From positions 21,260-85,259 of the forward strand of contig JAFQFZ010000064.1 of the NCBI GenBank assembly GCA_017398425.1: DNA of 64,000 nucleotides, given 5' to 3'. Below the pieces are notes generated by a model, which worked only from the letters and a program-made list of their open reading frames with translations, was not told the DNA's origin and made no database searches. This DNA is from Clostridia bacterium. Its GTDB lineage: Bacteria > Bacillota > Clostridia > Oscillospirales > Acutalibacteraceae. Shown here piece after piece: positions 52,934 to 62,708 of this stretch. The stretch's first letter is position 1. The number at the start of each line of letters is the position of its first letter. A program made the translations under genes and the position numbers.

Positions 52934-55900
52934 TCAGCCGACCACGGCATCGAGGAAGATGCGCGTGTCGATGGTGTCGATACGACCGTCGCCGTTGGCG
53001 TCACTGATCGCCTTTTGAGACGCAGAGAGCGTCTTGATCTTGACGTTCGCCTGAAGCAGACTGCGCAAGTCGTCGGAGTTGAGCAGTTTGTTGCCGCTGA
53101 CGTCGCCCATTTGCAACACGAAATCGTCGCCGTTGTACAGCGCGCCGGTGCCGCAGTAGGTCACGTCAAGGTTCGACAGATCGTCAAATGTCACGTTGTT
53201 CGTGCCGGTCAGTTCAAGCTTCAGCGCACTGCCGAGCACCTCGAACGCCACGTTGTCACCCGATTTGAAGGAGACGTTATCAAGCTCCAGCTTCGACACC
53301 GCTTCCGCCGTCAACACGTTGACCGGTTGCAGGATCGCACCGCTGAGCTTGGTGTTGTTCTTCGTAACGTACAGCGTATCGGAACCCGAGATGTAGGTCG
53401 TGCCGCTCGGGGCTTCAAAGGTGAAGTCGCTCTTCGCCTCTTCGCGCGCCTGACGAGCCACATCGTGCGAGTTCTTGCGGATCTTCAGGATGTAGTTCAC
53501 GTCGCTAGTTAACGCCGCCTTGACATTGGCGTTGGACATGCCGTTCGCCACCGTTTGGATCGCGTTGATCGCGGTCAGCGCGGTCGTCGACTCGACGCCG
53601 TTGACGCGAACGGCGAACTCCGCATTCTTCACCGCCGTGAGGATGTTGTCATACTGCGTTTGAGTGATCGCGCCGAGTTCCTTCATCTTGGCGGCACGAT
53701 CGGTCACGGTCTCGTTCAGGTAGACGCGCACCGCACGAGCCGCATTGCCGGTCGGGCTGACCGCCGGCTCGCTCCAGATGGTGTCGCTGTAGTGCTCGAT
53801 CTCACCGAAGTGAGCGACACCGTCTGCACCTGCATGGCGGATCTGACGGACCCACTCCATTTCGAGCTCTTCGTTCTTATATGCCACGGAGAGACCGGTC
53901 GAAACGAAGCGATCGGCGTTTTGCTCCACCAACGTCGGGGTGACGAAACCGGGGAGGTGCACACCGTACGCCATCGGATAGATGTTGTCGATGTAGCCGT
54001 TGCCGAGCCACGCCGACACATCCTGCAAGCATTCTTTCAGCGCCGACTCGGGATCCGGATCGGGCGAGGTCGTCAGCGCGATAAACGGATACTTCTCATC
54101 AAGCAGAGCGCGCATCTCGCCGATCAAGGACGTGATGTAATCCGCACGGAACTGCAACCAAGTGGCATCCTTCCAGTAGCCGGACGCGGTCAGGTCAACA
54201 TTCTTGTAGGAAGTGTGCTTCGCCTTGAACGCCGCGACGGTATCGGTGTCATAACCAAACTCATGGACACCGTCGTTCGGATGGCGGAAATAGTCGAGCT
54301 GGAAGCTGTAGGGATCGTAGGTCGCGCACACATAATCGAGCAAATTCAGCAAGAAGGTACGCGCACCCGTGTTACCGGGATTGAGCCACAAGCGCGTCAG
54401 CGTCGTGTTGGTGCCGGAACGGAGCGAGCCGTCCTGCGCGACGTTGAGCCAGTTGTAATACTTCGAAGAGCTGCCGTTCTTCTTGATGTCGTTTTCAATG
54501 GTGTAGCCAACGCCGTACTCGACAAAATCGTCGCTGCTCGTCACATTGTGACGCTCATAGCCGATGTAGAGCACTTCCCACCACACATGGCATTCGATGT
54601 CATACTCATCGCAGATCTCGATGGTACGCTTGAGCATATCGTAGGGCTCCGAAAGCTTGCTGTTCTTACCGTAGAGACCCGAGGAGCCGCACTTCATGTT
54701 GGTCGGCACCAGATAGGGGTTCTGGGCGAAATAGAGACCGTTGTAGCCAGCCGAGGCGGGCACGGGGAAAATGGTGCAGGAGTTGTAGAACGCTTCGACG
54801 AAAAGCTGGTTGTAACCGAGCGCTTTGAAACGGCTCACGTTCTCTTCGATGTGTGCGTCGAGTTCTGCCGCCGAATAGGCGATGTGCTCATTTTCAAGCG
54901 GACGCCACCAGAGCGCACGCGTCTCGACCGCGCGCTTCTCGAATTCCAAGCTGCGGATCTCTTCGTAATTCTGATAGAGAGTCGCCATGTAGGGCTCCAT
55001 CTCATCGAAGGTGGTCATCGACTGCACCGCATTGGCGATCGACACCATATTGTCGTACAGCGTTTGCATACGCGCGGTGTCGACCAGCTCGAACTTCGTC
55101 TTCGCGTCGTTCAGGATGGTGTACGCCGAGAAGTCCTCCACCTTGGTGACGGTCGAGTCGGTCTTGCCCGTCATCAAGAGCGCGGCACGCTTCGCCGCCG
55201 CCACATCGTGACGGAAATAGATCTCGTTGCTGCCGATGTTCACAATGGAACCGGGCGCCACATAATCTTCAAACAGGTCCGCCGCGTTATAGGACGAGGC
55301 GCCGCCGTCTTTGAGGGGCGTGCCGCTCACAACGAGCGCAAAATAGCCGCTCGGAACGGGATCGATCTCTTCGCCGCCAAGCTTCACGAAGTAGCCGGCG
55401 TGGTTCGCGTTGCCGTCACTGCCGGTACCGGTCGCCTTGCAGAGAAGGGTCGTCGTCCAGTGGGTGCTCTTCGTGGGCGAGTTGCCGCCTTCGACGATCT
55501 CGAGCACCTGCGTTTTCTTAATGTCAAACGCCTTCGACTCGTCGGTGAACTTGGAATCGTCGGTGGTGCGGTAGACGTAGTAATTACTGCCGGACACGCG
55601 GATGTAGTCACCGACCTCCACGTTGTCCTTCAGCTCCGTACCCGCGTCCACATTCGGACCGGGTTTTTGAGTGCTGCCGTTGACCGCAGAAATCACATAG
55701 CCGTTTTGGGGAATGGCCATATTGCCGGCGGTGCCTTTCGCAATAACAAGGCCGAACTCGTTAACGGCAACCTCCACGCCCCACTGGTTGGTGCAGGTGT
55801 AGTTGGCACCGGTATACACGCCCGTCAGATACCAGTCATTGTTCGTCGTGGTGCCGATCTTATCGCTCGAATCCGTCGGGCATTCCTTCGCCGCGTCAAA

Positions 55901-56095
55901 ACCGTATTTGTAGATCACGGTGTGACCCTCGGAGCGGAAATCCGCCTCCGCGTCGATCGTGCCGACATAGTACTTGTGCGGCTCATAGCTCGTGGTGAGC
56001 GTCGGGGCCGCCGAAGCACTGAACGACATTGCAGGAATCAAACCGCAAATCATCGCCATGCTCAGCAAAACCGCCAGCAACTGTTTCATCTTCAT
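52934..56095 (-). CDS. Secreted family-10-like glycosyl hydrolase (GHL10/YngK type) with dockerin
   Basis: 1053 residues. Signal peptide about 1-29 (SFSASA-AP). N-terminal beta-rich region to about 380. The glycosyl-hydrolase-like domain (about 388-770) starts ETRALWWRPLENEHI and has RFKALGYNQLFVEAFYNS, IECHVWWEVLYIGYERHNV, RLWLNPGNTGARTFLLNLLDYV and YSFQLDYFRHPND, matching the UPF0748/PF02638 family. After a linker and a pseudo-repeat region, residues from about 990 form a dockerin (GDVSGNKLLNSDDL and SDANGDGRIDTID). Likely an extracellular polysaccharide- or peptidoglycan-active enzyme; the substrate is unknown. Confidence 0.88.
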   Translation of the reverse strand: MKMKQLLAVLLSMAMICGLIPAMSFSASAAPTLTTSYEPHKYYVGTIDAEADFRSEGHTVIYKYGFDAAKECPTDSSDKIGTTTNNDWYLTGVYTGANYTCTNQWGVEVAVNEFGLVIAKGTAGNMAIPQNGYVISAVNGSTQKPGPNVDAGTELKDNVEVGDYIRVSGSNYYVYRTTDDSKFTDESKAFDIKKTQVLEIVEGGNSPTKSTHWTTTLLCKATGTGSDGNANHAGYFVKLGGEEIDPVPSGYFALVVSGTPLKDGGASSYNAADLFEDYVAPGSIVNIGSNEIYFRHDVAAAKRAALLMTGKTDSTVTKVEDFSAYTILNDAKTKFELVDTARMQTLYDNMVSIANAVQSMTTFDEMEPYMATLYQNYEEIRSLEFEKRAVETRALWWRPLENEHIAYSAAELDAHIEENVSRFKALGYNQLFVEAFYNSCTIFPVPASAGYNGLYFAQNPYLVPTNMKCGSSGLYGKNSKLSEPYDMLKRTIEICDEYDIECHVWWEVLYIGYERHNVTSSDDFVEYGVGYTIENDIKKNGSSSKYYNWLNVAQDGSLRSGTNTTLTRLWLNPGNTGARTFLLNLLDYVCATYDPYSFQLDYFRHPNDGVHEFGYDTDTVAAFKAKHTSYKNVDLTASGYWKDATWLQFRADYITSLIGEMRALLDEKYPFIALTTSPDPDPESALKECLQDVSAWLGNGYIDNIYPMAYGVHLPGFVTPTLVEQNADRFVSTGLSVAYKNEELEMEWVRQIRHAGADGVAHFGEIEHYSDTIWSEPAVSPTGNAARAVRVYLNETVTDRAAKMKELGAITQTQYDNILTAVKNAEFAVRVNGVESTTALTAINAIQTVANGMSNANVKAALTSDVNYILKIRKNSHDVARQAREEAKSDFTFEAPSGTTYISGSDTLYVTKNNTKLSGAILQPVNVLTAEAVSKLELDNVSFKSGDNVAFEVLGSALKLELTGTNNVTFDDLSNLDVTYCGTGALYNGDDFVLQMGDVSGNKLLNSDDLRSLLQANVKIKTLSASQKAISDANGDGRIDTIDTRIFLDAVVG

Positions 56096-56285
56096 ATTCG
56101 TTCCTCCTATACCTTGGCAAAATTACTCCATATTGACAAAAGTATACATATACAGTATACAAGACAACCTCCTGTTTGGCAAGCACAACTTTCGAAGAAG
56201 CCGCAATTTTGTAAAAAAAGACCACACAAACATCCGAAAATTTTCCGCACACAGCGAAATATCTTGAAAAAACGACGTTTCCCTC

Positions 56286-56315
56286 TTGAAATAGTCCCCT
56301 TTTCCATCGTATAAT
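56286..56315 (+). promoter_or_regulatory. Promoter for galK
   Basis: TTGAAA, 18 bases, TATAAT, about 42 bases before the galK start. Confidence 0.65.
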
Positions 56316-56357
56316 AAGGAGTAGAAATCATTTCCACGAAAGGTGGTTCTTTTCAGT

Positions 56358-57644
56358 ATGAACGCTGCTGCTTTGAAACAACGCATCGCCAACGGCGAGT
56401 ATGACCGCTTGCTGGCGACTCTTTACGGCGAGGAACAGGTTGCCGCGCAACAAGCGCGCTACGCGGAGGCGATCGACGGCTTTGTCGCGACCTTCGGTGA
56501 CAAGGAGGATCTGCGCCTCTTCTCCGCCCCCGGTCGCACCGAGATCGGCGGTAACCACACCGACCACAACCACGGTCGCGTGCTGGCGGGTTCGGTGAAT
56601 CTCGACGTCATCGCCGTGGTGTCGCCGCGCGACGACGCGATCGTCAACGTGCAATCGAAGGGCTACAAAATGGACACCATCGACACGACCGATCTCGCGG
56701 CACGCGTCGAAGAGGTGAACAAGTCGGCGTCCCTCATCCGCGGTACCGTCGCACGCTTTGCCCAGCGCGGCTACGGCTTCGGCGGCTTTGACGCGTACAC
56801 GACCTCCAATGTGCTCAAGGGTTCGGGCCTGTCGTCCTCGGCGGCGTTTGAGGTGCTCATCGGCACCATCCTCAACCATCTCTACAGCGCGTGCCAAGTG
56901 TCGGCGGTGGAGATCGCGCAGATCGCGCAGTTTGCGGAGAATCAATATTTCGGCAAGCCGAGCGGCTTGATGGATCAGATGGCGAGCTCTGTCGGAGGCA
57001 TCGTCACCATCGATTTTGAAGATACCGACAACCCCGTCATCGAGGCGGTTCCCTTTGATTTTGCGGCGTGCGGCTACAAGCTGTGCATCGTCGACGTCGG
57101 CGGCGATCACGCCGACCTCACCCACGAATACGCCGCGGTGCCCGCGGAGATGAAGGCGATCGCCGGCGATCTCGGCCAGCCGTATCTGCGCGGTGTCACG
57201 ATGGAAGGCTTGATGGCGGCGATGCCCGCTCTGCGTGCCGCGCACGGCGATCGGGCGGTGCTTCGCGCGTTCCACTTCCTGCGCGAGAACGAGTGTGTGA
57301 CAAAGCAGGTCGCCGCGCTCAAGGCGAACGATTTCGAGGAGTTCAAGCGCCTCATCATCGAGTCGGGTCATTCGTCGTTTGAATACCTGCAAAACGTGTA
57401 TGCGGTGTGCGACGTCAAGGAGCAAAGCATGTCGGTGGCGCTTGCGTTGTCGCAACGCCTGCTCGACGGTGCGGGCGCGTGGCGCGTCCACGGCGGCGGC
57501 TTCGGCGGTACGACGCAAAACTTCGTCCCCACGGCAAAGCTCGACCAATTCATCGACACGATGGAAGCGGTGTTCGGTCAGGGACATTGCCACGTGTTGT
57601 CCATCCGTCCCTACGGCGGAATTTGCCTGGACAGCATGATCTAA
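56358..57644 (+). CDS. galK: Galactokinase
   Basis: 428 residues from ATG 56358 behind AAAGGTGG. GHMP kinase motifs: galactose-binding APGRTEIGGNHTDHNHGRVL (about 55-74), the phosphate loop NVLKGSGLSSSAAFEV (about 154-169), and the C-terminal RVHGGGFGGTTQNF. Phosphorylates galactose in the Leloir pathway. It is alone here; no galT or galE is adjacent. Confidence 0.92.
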   Translation: MNAAALKQRIANGEYDRLLATLYGEEQVAAQQARYAEAIDGFVATFGDKEDLRLFSAPGRTEIGGNHTDHNHGRVLAGSVNLDVIAVVSPRDDAIVNVQSKGYKMDTIDTTDLAARVEEVNKSASLIRGTVARFAQRGYGFGGFDAYTTSNVLKGSGLSSSAAFEVLIGTILNHLYSACQVSAVEIAQIAQFAENQYFGKPSGLMDQMASSVGGIVTIDFEDTDNPVIEAVPFDFAACGYKLCIVDVGGDHADLTHEYAAVPAEMKAIAGDLGQPYLRGVTMEGLMAAMPALRAAHGDRAVLRAFHFLRENECVTKQVAALKANDFEEFKRLIIESGHSSFEYLQNVYAVCDVKEQSMSVALALSQRLLDGAGAWRVHGGGFGGTTQNFVPTAKLDQFIDTMEAVFGQGHCHVLSIRPYGGICLDSMI

Positions 57645-57657
57645 ATACATCCATAAC

Positions 57658-57698
57658 GAAAACGGGGTTGTCGCCTGGCGACAACCCCGTTTTTTATC
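57658..57698. terminator. Bidirectional terminator
   Basis: AAACGGGGTTGTCGCC / GGCGACAACCCCGTTT with loop TG, then TTTTA; between convergent galK and ispDF. Confidence 0.9.
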
Positions 57699-57701
57699 CT
57701 T

Positions 57702-58850
57702 TTATCCGAGCAGGCACACCGCATGGGCGGCGATGCCTTCCATAGCACCCGTGAAGCCAAGTCCCTCTTCGGTGGTGGCTTTGATGTTCACGCGCTCAAC
57801 CGCCACACCGCACGCCGCCGCCACCGTCGCACGCATCGATTCGATGAACGGCTTGAGCTTCGGACGTTGGGCGAGCACCGTTGCATCCATGTTTTCAATG
57901 GTGTAGCCGACCGCCGAGATGCGCGCCACCACTTCGCGAAGCAACGCGATACTGTCGGCCCCTTTGTAGGCAGGGTCGGTATCGGGGAACAGACCTCCGA
58001 TGTCGCCCATCGCCGCCGCGCCGAGCAGGGCATCCATGATCGCGTGCGTGAGCACGTCGGCATCCGAATGACCGAGCAAGCCTTTTTCAAACGGCACCTC
58101 GACACCGCCTAGGATCAATTTTCGATCCTCAACCAAGCGATGCACGTCATAGCCGTGTCCGATCCGCATACCGATCCCTCCTCGTTTTTTCAAGATCGCC
58201 TCGGCCGCCGTCACATCGTCAGGCGTGGTGATCTTCAGGTTTTCATACGACGTCGGAACCAAGGTGACCTTGGCTCCGAGATGCTCGACAAGCTGACAAT
58301 CGTCGGTCAGGTCGAGTCCTTCGCGCTGTGCCGCCTCCATCGCTTGACGATAGAGCGCCGCGTCAAACACCTGCGGCGTTTGCACCTGCCACAGCGACGA
58401 GCGGTCGGGTGTGGCAATAATCACGCCGTTTTCATCCGCTTGTTTGATGGTGTCCTTGACACGCACGGCGGCCGCCGCCGCTTTGGTCTCAGCGGCCACG
58501 GCGATCACACGATCGATCTCCTCGGGGGTGATGAGCGGTCTGGCACCGTCCGCCACCGCGATCAGATCGACATCCTTGTCTACCGCTGCGAGACCGTTTT
58601 GCACCGATTGCTGGCGGGTGGCACCTCCCTGCACAAAGCGGCAGGGTTTGGACAGCTTGGCGGACCATGCCGAAAACACGGGAATGTCCTCCTCCCTTGT
58701 CACGACCACCAGCGACTCGACCGACGACGCATCAAACGCAGTGAGCGTGCGCTCGAGCACCGTCACGCCGCACAGCGGAATGGACAATTTCGGCACACCC
58801 ATGCGCGTCGAACTGCCCGCCGCGACGATCACGGCCGTACACCTTGCCAT
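57702..58850 (-). CDS. ispDF: Bifunctional IspD-IspF isoprenoid biosynthesis enzyme
   Basis: 382 residues. IspD half (about 1-226): nucleotide loop [12 protein letters not shown]...[19 protein letters not shown] and QTPQVF. IspF half (about 227-382): GHGYDVHRL with metal-binding Asp and His, [29 protein letters not shown], and [15 protein letters not shown] (here VNIKATT). Catalyses the CDP-ME synthase and MEcPP synthase steps of the MEP pathway. In the group rsmD - coiled-coil gene - ispDF. Confidence 0.96.
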   Translation of the reverse strand: MARCTAVIVAAGSSTRMGVPKLSIPLCGVTVLERTLTAFDASSVESLVVVTREEDIPVFSAWSAKLSKPCRFVQGGATRQQSVQNGLAAVDKDVDLIAVADGARPLITPEEIDRVIAVAAETKAAAAAVRVKDTIKQADENGVIIATPDRSSLWQVQTPQVFDAALYRQAMEAAQREGLDLTDDCQLVEHLGAKVTLVPTSYENLKITTPDDVTAAEAILKKRGGIGMRIGHGYDVHRLVEDRKLILGGVEVPFEKGLLGHSDADVLTHAIMDALLGAAAMGDIGGLFPDTDPAYKGADSIALLREVVARISAVGYTIENMDATVLAQRPKLKPFIESMRATVAAACGVAVERVNIKATTEEGLGFTGAMEGIAAHAVCLLG

Positions 58851-58879
58851 AGCGTTCCCTCCTTTTCGGGTGATAAGAA

Positions 58880-58912
58880 ACAGCGCACCCCGAACAAACG
58901 GAGTGCGCTATG
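58880..58912 (-). terminator. Possible terminator or attenuator before ispDF
   Basis: AGCGCACTCCG / CGGGGTGCGCT on the minus strand, followed by GTTTCTT. It lies between the coiled-coil gene and ispDF and may lower read-through. Confidence 0.5.
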
Positions 58913-58922
58913 TATATCGGCG

Positions 58923-59405
58923 TTATTGTTGCTCTTCGGGGAGCGCCGCCTTCTTGGGGGCGTTGGTGCGGAGCATCTGACGCGCCTGACGAATCTCGCC
59001 CATGCGACCGGTCAACAGCTCTTCCGCACGACGCAGGACGTCCTCGGCGAAGTCGTTGGCACCCTTGCACATCTCGCGCGACTTCTGCTGAGCGCGGGTG
59101 AGCATCTCCTCGGCACGCTGTTGCGCCTGACGGAAGATCTCTTCCTGCGCGATCATCGCCTGCGCACGCTCTTCCGCTTTGCGGACGATGGCTTCCGCCT
59201 CGCGCTTCGCGCCGGCCACGATCTCCGCACGATCCGCGACGACCGTTTGCGCCTGACGGATCTCCGAGGGGAGCGCGGCACGAATGTCGTCAATGAGGTC
59301 ACGGAGCTTGTCCGCCTCGATCATGCACTTGCCGCCGGACAGCGGCACGTCCCATGCTTTATCCACCATATCGTCAATTTGGCCCAACAACTCTTCTACG
59401 TTCAT
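58923..59405 (-). CDS. Coiled-coil protein of unknown function
   Basis: 160 residues, nearly all helix. The N-terminus MNVEELLGQIDDMVDKAWDVPLSGGKCMIEADKLRDLIDDIRAALP is conserved in Clostridia from memory; residues about 55-140 are an Ala/Glu/Arg-rich coiled coil like the F0 b subunit. No membrane segment. DivIVA-like or scaffold roles are possible but unproven. Between rsmD and ispDF. Confidence 0.7.
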   Translation of the reverse strand: MNVEELLGQIDDMVDKAWDVPLSGGKCMIEADKLRDLIDDIRAALPSEIRQAQTVVADRAEIVAGAKREAEAIVRKAEERAQAMIAQEEIFRQAQQRAEEMLTRAQQKSREMCKGANDFAEDVLRRAEELLTGRMGEIRQARQMLRTNAPKKAALPEEQQ

Positions 59406-59492
59406 AGTTTGTTACCTTCCTTTCGAGAATCGTCTCTACCGCCTGTTTGCGGTTTTACGAATGCGGCACACGCCGCGTTGGTGACTTGTTTT

Positions 59493-60062
59493 TCAGGTGG
59501 CGGTCTCCGTCAAGCGGTAGAACCACACGCGCGTTTTTCCGTAACGCTTGTCTTTTTGCAGGGTCAGCGCAAGACCGTTTTCGCCGTCTACCGCCGAGGG
59601 CAGTTCCGTCTTATCATCGGTCTCGCACACGGTCACGCCGCCGACACGCATCAGTCGAGGCATATGCCGCAACAGCGAGGGAAGCAAGTTCGCCTTGTAC
59701 GGCGGGTCAAGAAAGACGACGTCGTAGGTGTCCTTGCACCGTTCGCAAAAGGTCTCGGCGGAGGTGTTGAGGATCTGCGACGAGGGCATCAGCCGCGCGT
59801 TCTTCGCGTTTTGCTTGACGATCTCACAGGCCTCTTTGCTGCTGTCCACAAAGGTGGCATGAACCGCACCGCGACTGAGCGCTTCGAGTCCCATTTGTCC
59901 CGAACCGGCAAACAAGTCAAGCACACGGCGACCCTCCAGTTCAAACTGGATGGCGCTGAACACCGACTCCTTGACACGCTCGGTGGTGGGACGCGTGGTC
60001 TCCTCGCCGGGGAGCGTCAAGAGCCGCACACCGCGCGCCGTTCCCGTGATGATCCGCATCAT
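59493..60062 (-). CDS. rsmD: 16S rRNA (guanine966-N2)-methyltransferase
   Basis: 189 residues. RIITGTARGVRLLTLPGEETTRPTTERVKESVFSAI at the start; SAM motif VLDLFAGSGQMGLEALSRG; catalytic DPPYKANLL. Matches RsmD. The neighbour coaD, which often follows it, is absent. Confidence 0.94.
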   Translation of the reverse strand: MMRIITGTARGVRLLTLPGEETTRPTTERVKESVFSAIQFELEGRRVLDLFAGSGQMGLEALSRGAVHATFVDSSKEACEIVKQNAKNARLMPSSQILNTSAETFCERCKDTYDVVFLDPPYKANLLPSLLRHMPRLMRVGGVTVCETDDKTELPSAVDGENGLALTLQKDKRYGKTRVWFYRLTETAT

Positions 60063-60118
60063 GACCTACCAAAACCTTTCTATCCATCTATGTATTATCC
60101 CATGTTTTTCTTCGTCTG

Positions 60119-60922
60119 TCAAGCGTTTTGCAGTTTTTTGTCCTTTTCAAGGCTGGCACGCGCCGCCTGAAGCACCGCGTTTTCCAGTCCGTATTCGTGC
60201 AACGCACAGATCCCTTCGACCGTTGTACCGCCCGGAGAGCAGACGCTGTCGATGAGCGCTTCGGGGTGTTCGCCGCTTTCGAGGAGCAGTTTGGCCGTGC
60301 CGAGCACGCTTTGTGCCACGATCTGCAAGGCGACGTCTTTGGGGAGTCCGTCGCGCACGCCGGCCGTGCTCAGCGCATTCATATACAGCAGCGTATACGC
60401 CGGCGAACAGCTCGCCAATACCGAGAAGATGCCGAACTGCGCTTCGTTGAGCGGCACGACCGTGCCCACCGATTCAAAAATTTTGTACACCGTTTCCACG
60501 TGGCGCTGGGTAACGAGCGCGTTGGAGCAATAGGCAGTGACCGCCTCGCCCACCTTGGCGGCGACGTTGGGCATGACGCGCACGAGCGGCAACGTGTCGC
60601 CCACGAGATCCGCCACGGACGCCAAGGTCTTGCCCGCCGCGATGGAGATGATCAACGGACGCTGTACCGCGAGGATCGCGCGAAGCGGCGGCAACGCCGA
60701 AGAAAACACCTGCGGTTTGATGCTCAGAACCACGACCTGCGCTTCTTCACAAAGCTGTTCGGCGGTTTGGCACACACCGATGCCGCACTCCTCCCGAAGT
60801 GCAAACGTCTTTTGCGCGTCGATGTCAAAGCACAGAATGGACGACGACGCAAAACCATTTTGCACCATGCCGCGAATGATGGCACCCGCCATGTTGCCCG
60901 CTCCCAAAAATCCGATCTTCAT
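60119..60922 (-). CDS. proC: Pyrroline-5-carboxylate reductase
   Basis: 267 residues. NAD(P)-binding MKIGFLGAGNMAGAIIRGM at the N-terminus, VLSIKPQ, ISIAAG and RVMPNVAAKVGEA, and the C-terminal signature SPGGTTVEGICALHEYG. Last step of proline synthesis. Upstream region (60923-61045) contains the divergent perR promoter. Confidence 0.95.
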   Translation of the reverse strand: MKIGFLGAGNMAGAIIRGMVQNGFASSSILCFDIDAQKTFALREECGIGVCQTAEQLCEEAQVVVLSIKPQVFSSALPPLRAILAVQRPLIISIAAGKTLASVADLVGDTLPLVRVMPNVAAKVGEAVTAYCSNALVTQRHVETVYKIFESVGTVVPLNEAQFGIFSVLASCSPAYTLLYMNALSTAGVRDGLPKDVALQIVAQSVLGTAKLLLESGEHPEALIDSVCSPGGTTVEGICALHEYGLENAVLQAARASLEKDKKLQNA

Positions 60923-61045
60923 ATCCGATCACCTCGTACATATATATAAGGTACAATATACTCGTATTATATCATGAGTGTATCGTCCTTGTCATCCCCT
61001 TTTTTGTATGTTTGAAAAAAATCGAAAAATGTTTTAAAAAAGGTG

Positions 61046-61074
61046 TTGACATACGACATGGGGTATGATATATT
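61046..61074 (+). promoter_or_regulatory. Promoter for the PerR-like gene
   Basis: TTGACA, 17 bases, TATATT. An imperfect palindrome ATCAGT...ACTGAT (61085-61109) lies just downstream and could be an operator; it does not closely match the classical Per box. Confidence 0.7.
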
Positions 61075-61126
61075 ATATTTGTAATCAGTACAAGTTAATA
61101 ACTGATACAGAAAAGAGGTGAGTCGA

Positions 61127-61543
61127 TTGACCACGAATGATCACGCTAAGCGATTGCAAGAGCGCGGCCTTCGCCCGACACCGCAACGCCTCGCTGTGTA
61201 TGAGTACCTGCTGTCCCATCGGACACATCCCACTGCCGACACTATCTACGAAGCGGTTCTCGCGCAATATCCGAGCTTTTCCCGCACCACGATCTACAAC
61301 TCGGTGAAGGCCTTGATGGATGCCGGACTCGTTCGTGTGGTGACGATCGACCCCTTGGAACAGCATTTTGACGGCAATCCCGCCGACCACGGTCATTGTC
61401 GCTGTGAACGGTGCGGTCAGCTGCTCGATTTTGAAATGCCCGAGGATCTGCTGGCGGCGTTGGTGCCGGAGGGATTTTCGGTGCAACAACAGGACATCTT
61501 CTTTACCGGTGTGTGTAAAGCGTGTCAAGCCTCATTCGCATAA
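61127..61543 (+). CDS. perR: Fur-family transcriptional regulator, PerR-like
   Basis: 138 residues with TTG start 61127 behind AGAGGTG at 6 bases (a GTG at 61118 overlaps this site). Winged-helix N-terminus (GLRPTPQRLAVYEYLLSH...TADTIYEAVL...SRTTIYNSVKALMDAGLV). Regulatory-metal residues in EQHFDGNPADHGH and structural zinc cysteines in CRCERCGQLLDF and CKAC. The next gene is reverse-rubrerythrin-like, and PerR commonly controls such genes, so peroxide-responsive autoregulation is likely but inferred. Confidence 0.9.
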   Translation: MTTNDHAKRLQERGLRPTPQRLAVYEYLLSHRTHPTADTIYEAVLAQYPSFSRTTIYNSVKALMDAGLVRVVTIDPLEQHFDGNPADHGHCRCERCGQLLDFEMPEDLLAALVPEGFSVQQQDIFFTGVCKACQASFA

Positions 61544-61610
61544 AACGACCTCGTCGTTTTTATAAATCTAAAAAATCAACATCAAATTCAATTTCAGGAG
61601 GAATTTCAGT

Positions 61611-62198
61611 ATGAAAAAGTTTGTTTGCCCCGTTTGCGGTTATGTCCATTCCGGCGATGAAGCCCCCGCCAAGTGCCCGCTGTGCGGCGTTCCCGGTGCT
61701 CGTTTCACCGAGATGGCGGAAGATGCGGCGCTTGCTGCAGAGCACGAGTTCGGCGTGTACTCCAAGACGGTTGAAAACAACGACGCGATCAGCGCGGACG
61801 ACAAAGCGTATATCCTCGAGCAATTGATGGCGAACTTCAACGGCGAATGCTCGGAGGTCGGCATGTACCTGTGCATGGCGCGCATTGCTCACCGCGAGGG
61901 TTATCCCGAGATCGGTCTCTACTGGGAGAAGGCCGCTTATGAAGAGGCGGAGCACGCGGCAAAGTTTGCGGAGCTCCTCGGCTCGACGCTGGAGCCCAAC
62001 ATGAAAGCCACCACGAAAGACAACCTCGCCTGGCGCGTGGATTGCGAATTCGGCGCGACGCAGGGTAAGTTCGATCTCGCCGCTTGCGCGAAGAAGAACG
62101 GTCTGGATGCCATCCACGACACCGTCCACGAGATGGCGCGTGACGAAGCCCGCCACGGCAAGGCTCTCAAAGGTCTGCTGGACAGATATTTCAAATAA
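61611..62198 (+). CDS. Reverse-rubrerythrin-like peroxide reductase
   Basis: 195 residues after GGAGG. The rubredoxin-like knuckles are at the N-terminus (CPVCGYVHSG ... CPLCGVPGARF), and the ferritin-like diiron domain follows with ligands in FNGECSEVGMY, EEAEHAAKF, and DEARHGKAL, so the order is reversed compared with classical rubrerythrin. Removes peroxide in anaerobes. Directly downstream of perR. The last 18 codons are duplicated at 62709. Confidence 0.93.
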   Translation: MKKFVCPVCGYVHSGDEAPAKCPLCGVPGARFTEMAEDAALAAEHEFGVYSKTVENNDAISADDKAYILEQLMANFNGECSEVGMYLCMARIAHREGYPEIGLYWEKAAYEEAEHAAKFAELLGSTLEPNMKATTKDNLAWRVDCEFGATQGKFDLAACAKKNGLDAIHDTVHEMARDEARHGKALKGLLDRYFK

Positions 62199-62259
62199 TA
62201 ATCCATCTGTCCGCAGAGCATGACCTATGTGTCGTGCCTCAAACAGGAGGCGATTGAAT

Positions 62260-62619
62260 ATGACAGAAAAAGACTTGCGGTGGAATGCCTTTATTGATGA
62301 TGTTTGCTTTCGCGACAGAGACACCTTATCCGACATTCAAAAAAATGCGGTGCTTTGCTTCTGTTATGATGCAGAGATGAACAGCGGAGGGTATTGTGGT
62401 TTTATTGATTGCTACCCCGACATTGAAGCAGAAGAAATGAATGCCGCTATACGGACAGTCGGATATCCGGAAATCGCCGATAACTATATGAAAGCTGTGA
62501 ACGAAGGCGAAAAGGATGATTGGGTTGAAACCGACACGGCTTACTATAACTTTTCACCGTCGCTCAGTGATTGTTTGGAAGCCTATGTCGAAACCCACAA
62601 AGACGTTATTTTCAACTGA
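62260..62619 (+). CDS. DMP19/DUF4375-like protein
   Basis: 119 residues from ATG 62260 after AGGAGG. Acidic, with CFCYDAEMNSGGYCGFIDCYPDIEAEEMNAAIRTVGYPEIADNY matching the DMP19 (DUF4375) pattern of small acidic proteins, some of which mimic DNA. More AT-rich than its neighbours, and it separates the reverse rubrerythrin gene from a duplicated piece of that gene, so it probably inserted recently. Function unknown. Confidence 0.72.
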   Translation: MTEKDLRWNAFIDDVCFRDRDTLSDIQKNAVLCFCYDAEMNSGGYCGFIDCYPDIEAEEMNAAIRTVGYPEIADNYMKAVNEGEKDDWVETDTAYYNFSPSLSDCLEAYVETHKDVIFN

Positions 62620-62708
62620 CATTTTGTGACTTGGGGTGCTTTGGGTGTGTTTTTCATTCCCACACCGTCAAAGCCATGACACAATGCCCTTTTTTCGCAT
62701 AGACTCAT

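Noticed and set aside
61072-61110. A classical Per box upstream of perR
   Set aside because: The palindrome there does not match the TTATAAT-type consensus well; only a tentative operator is noted.
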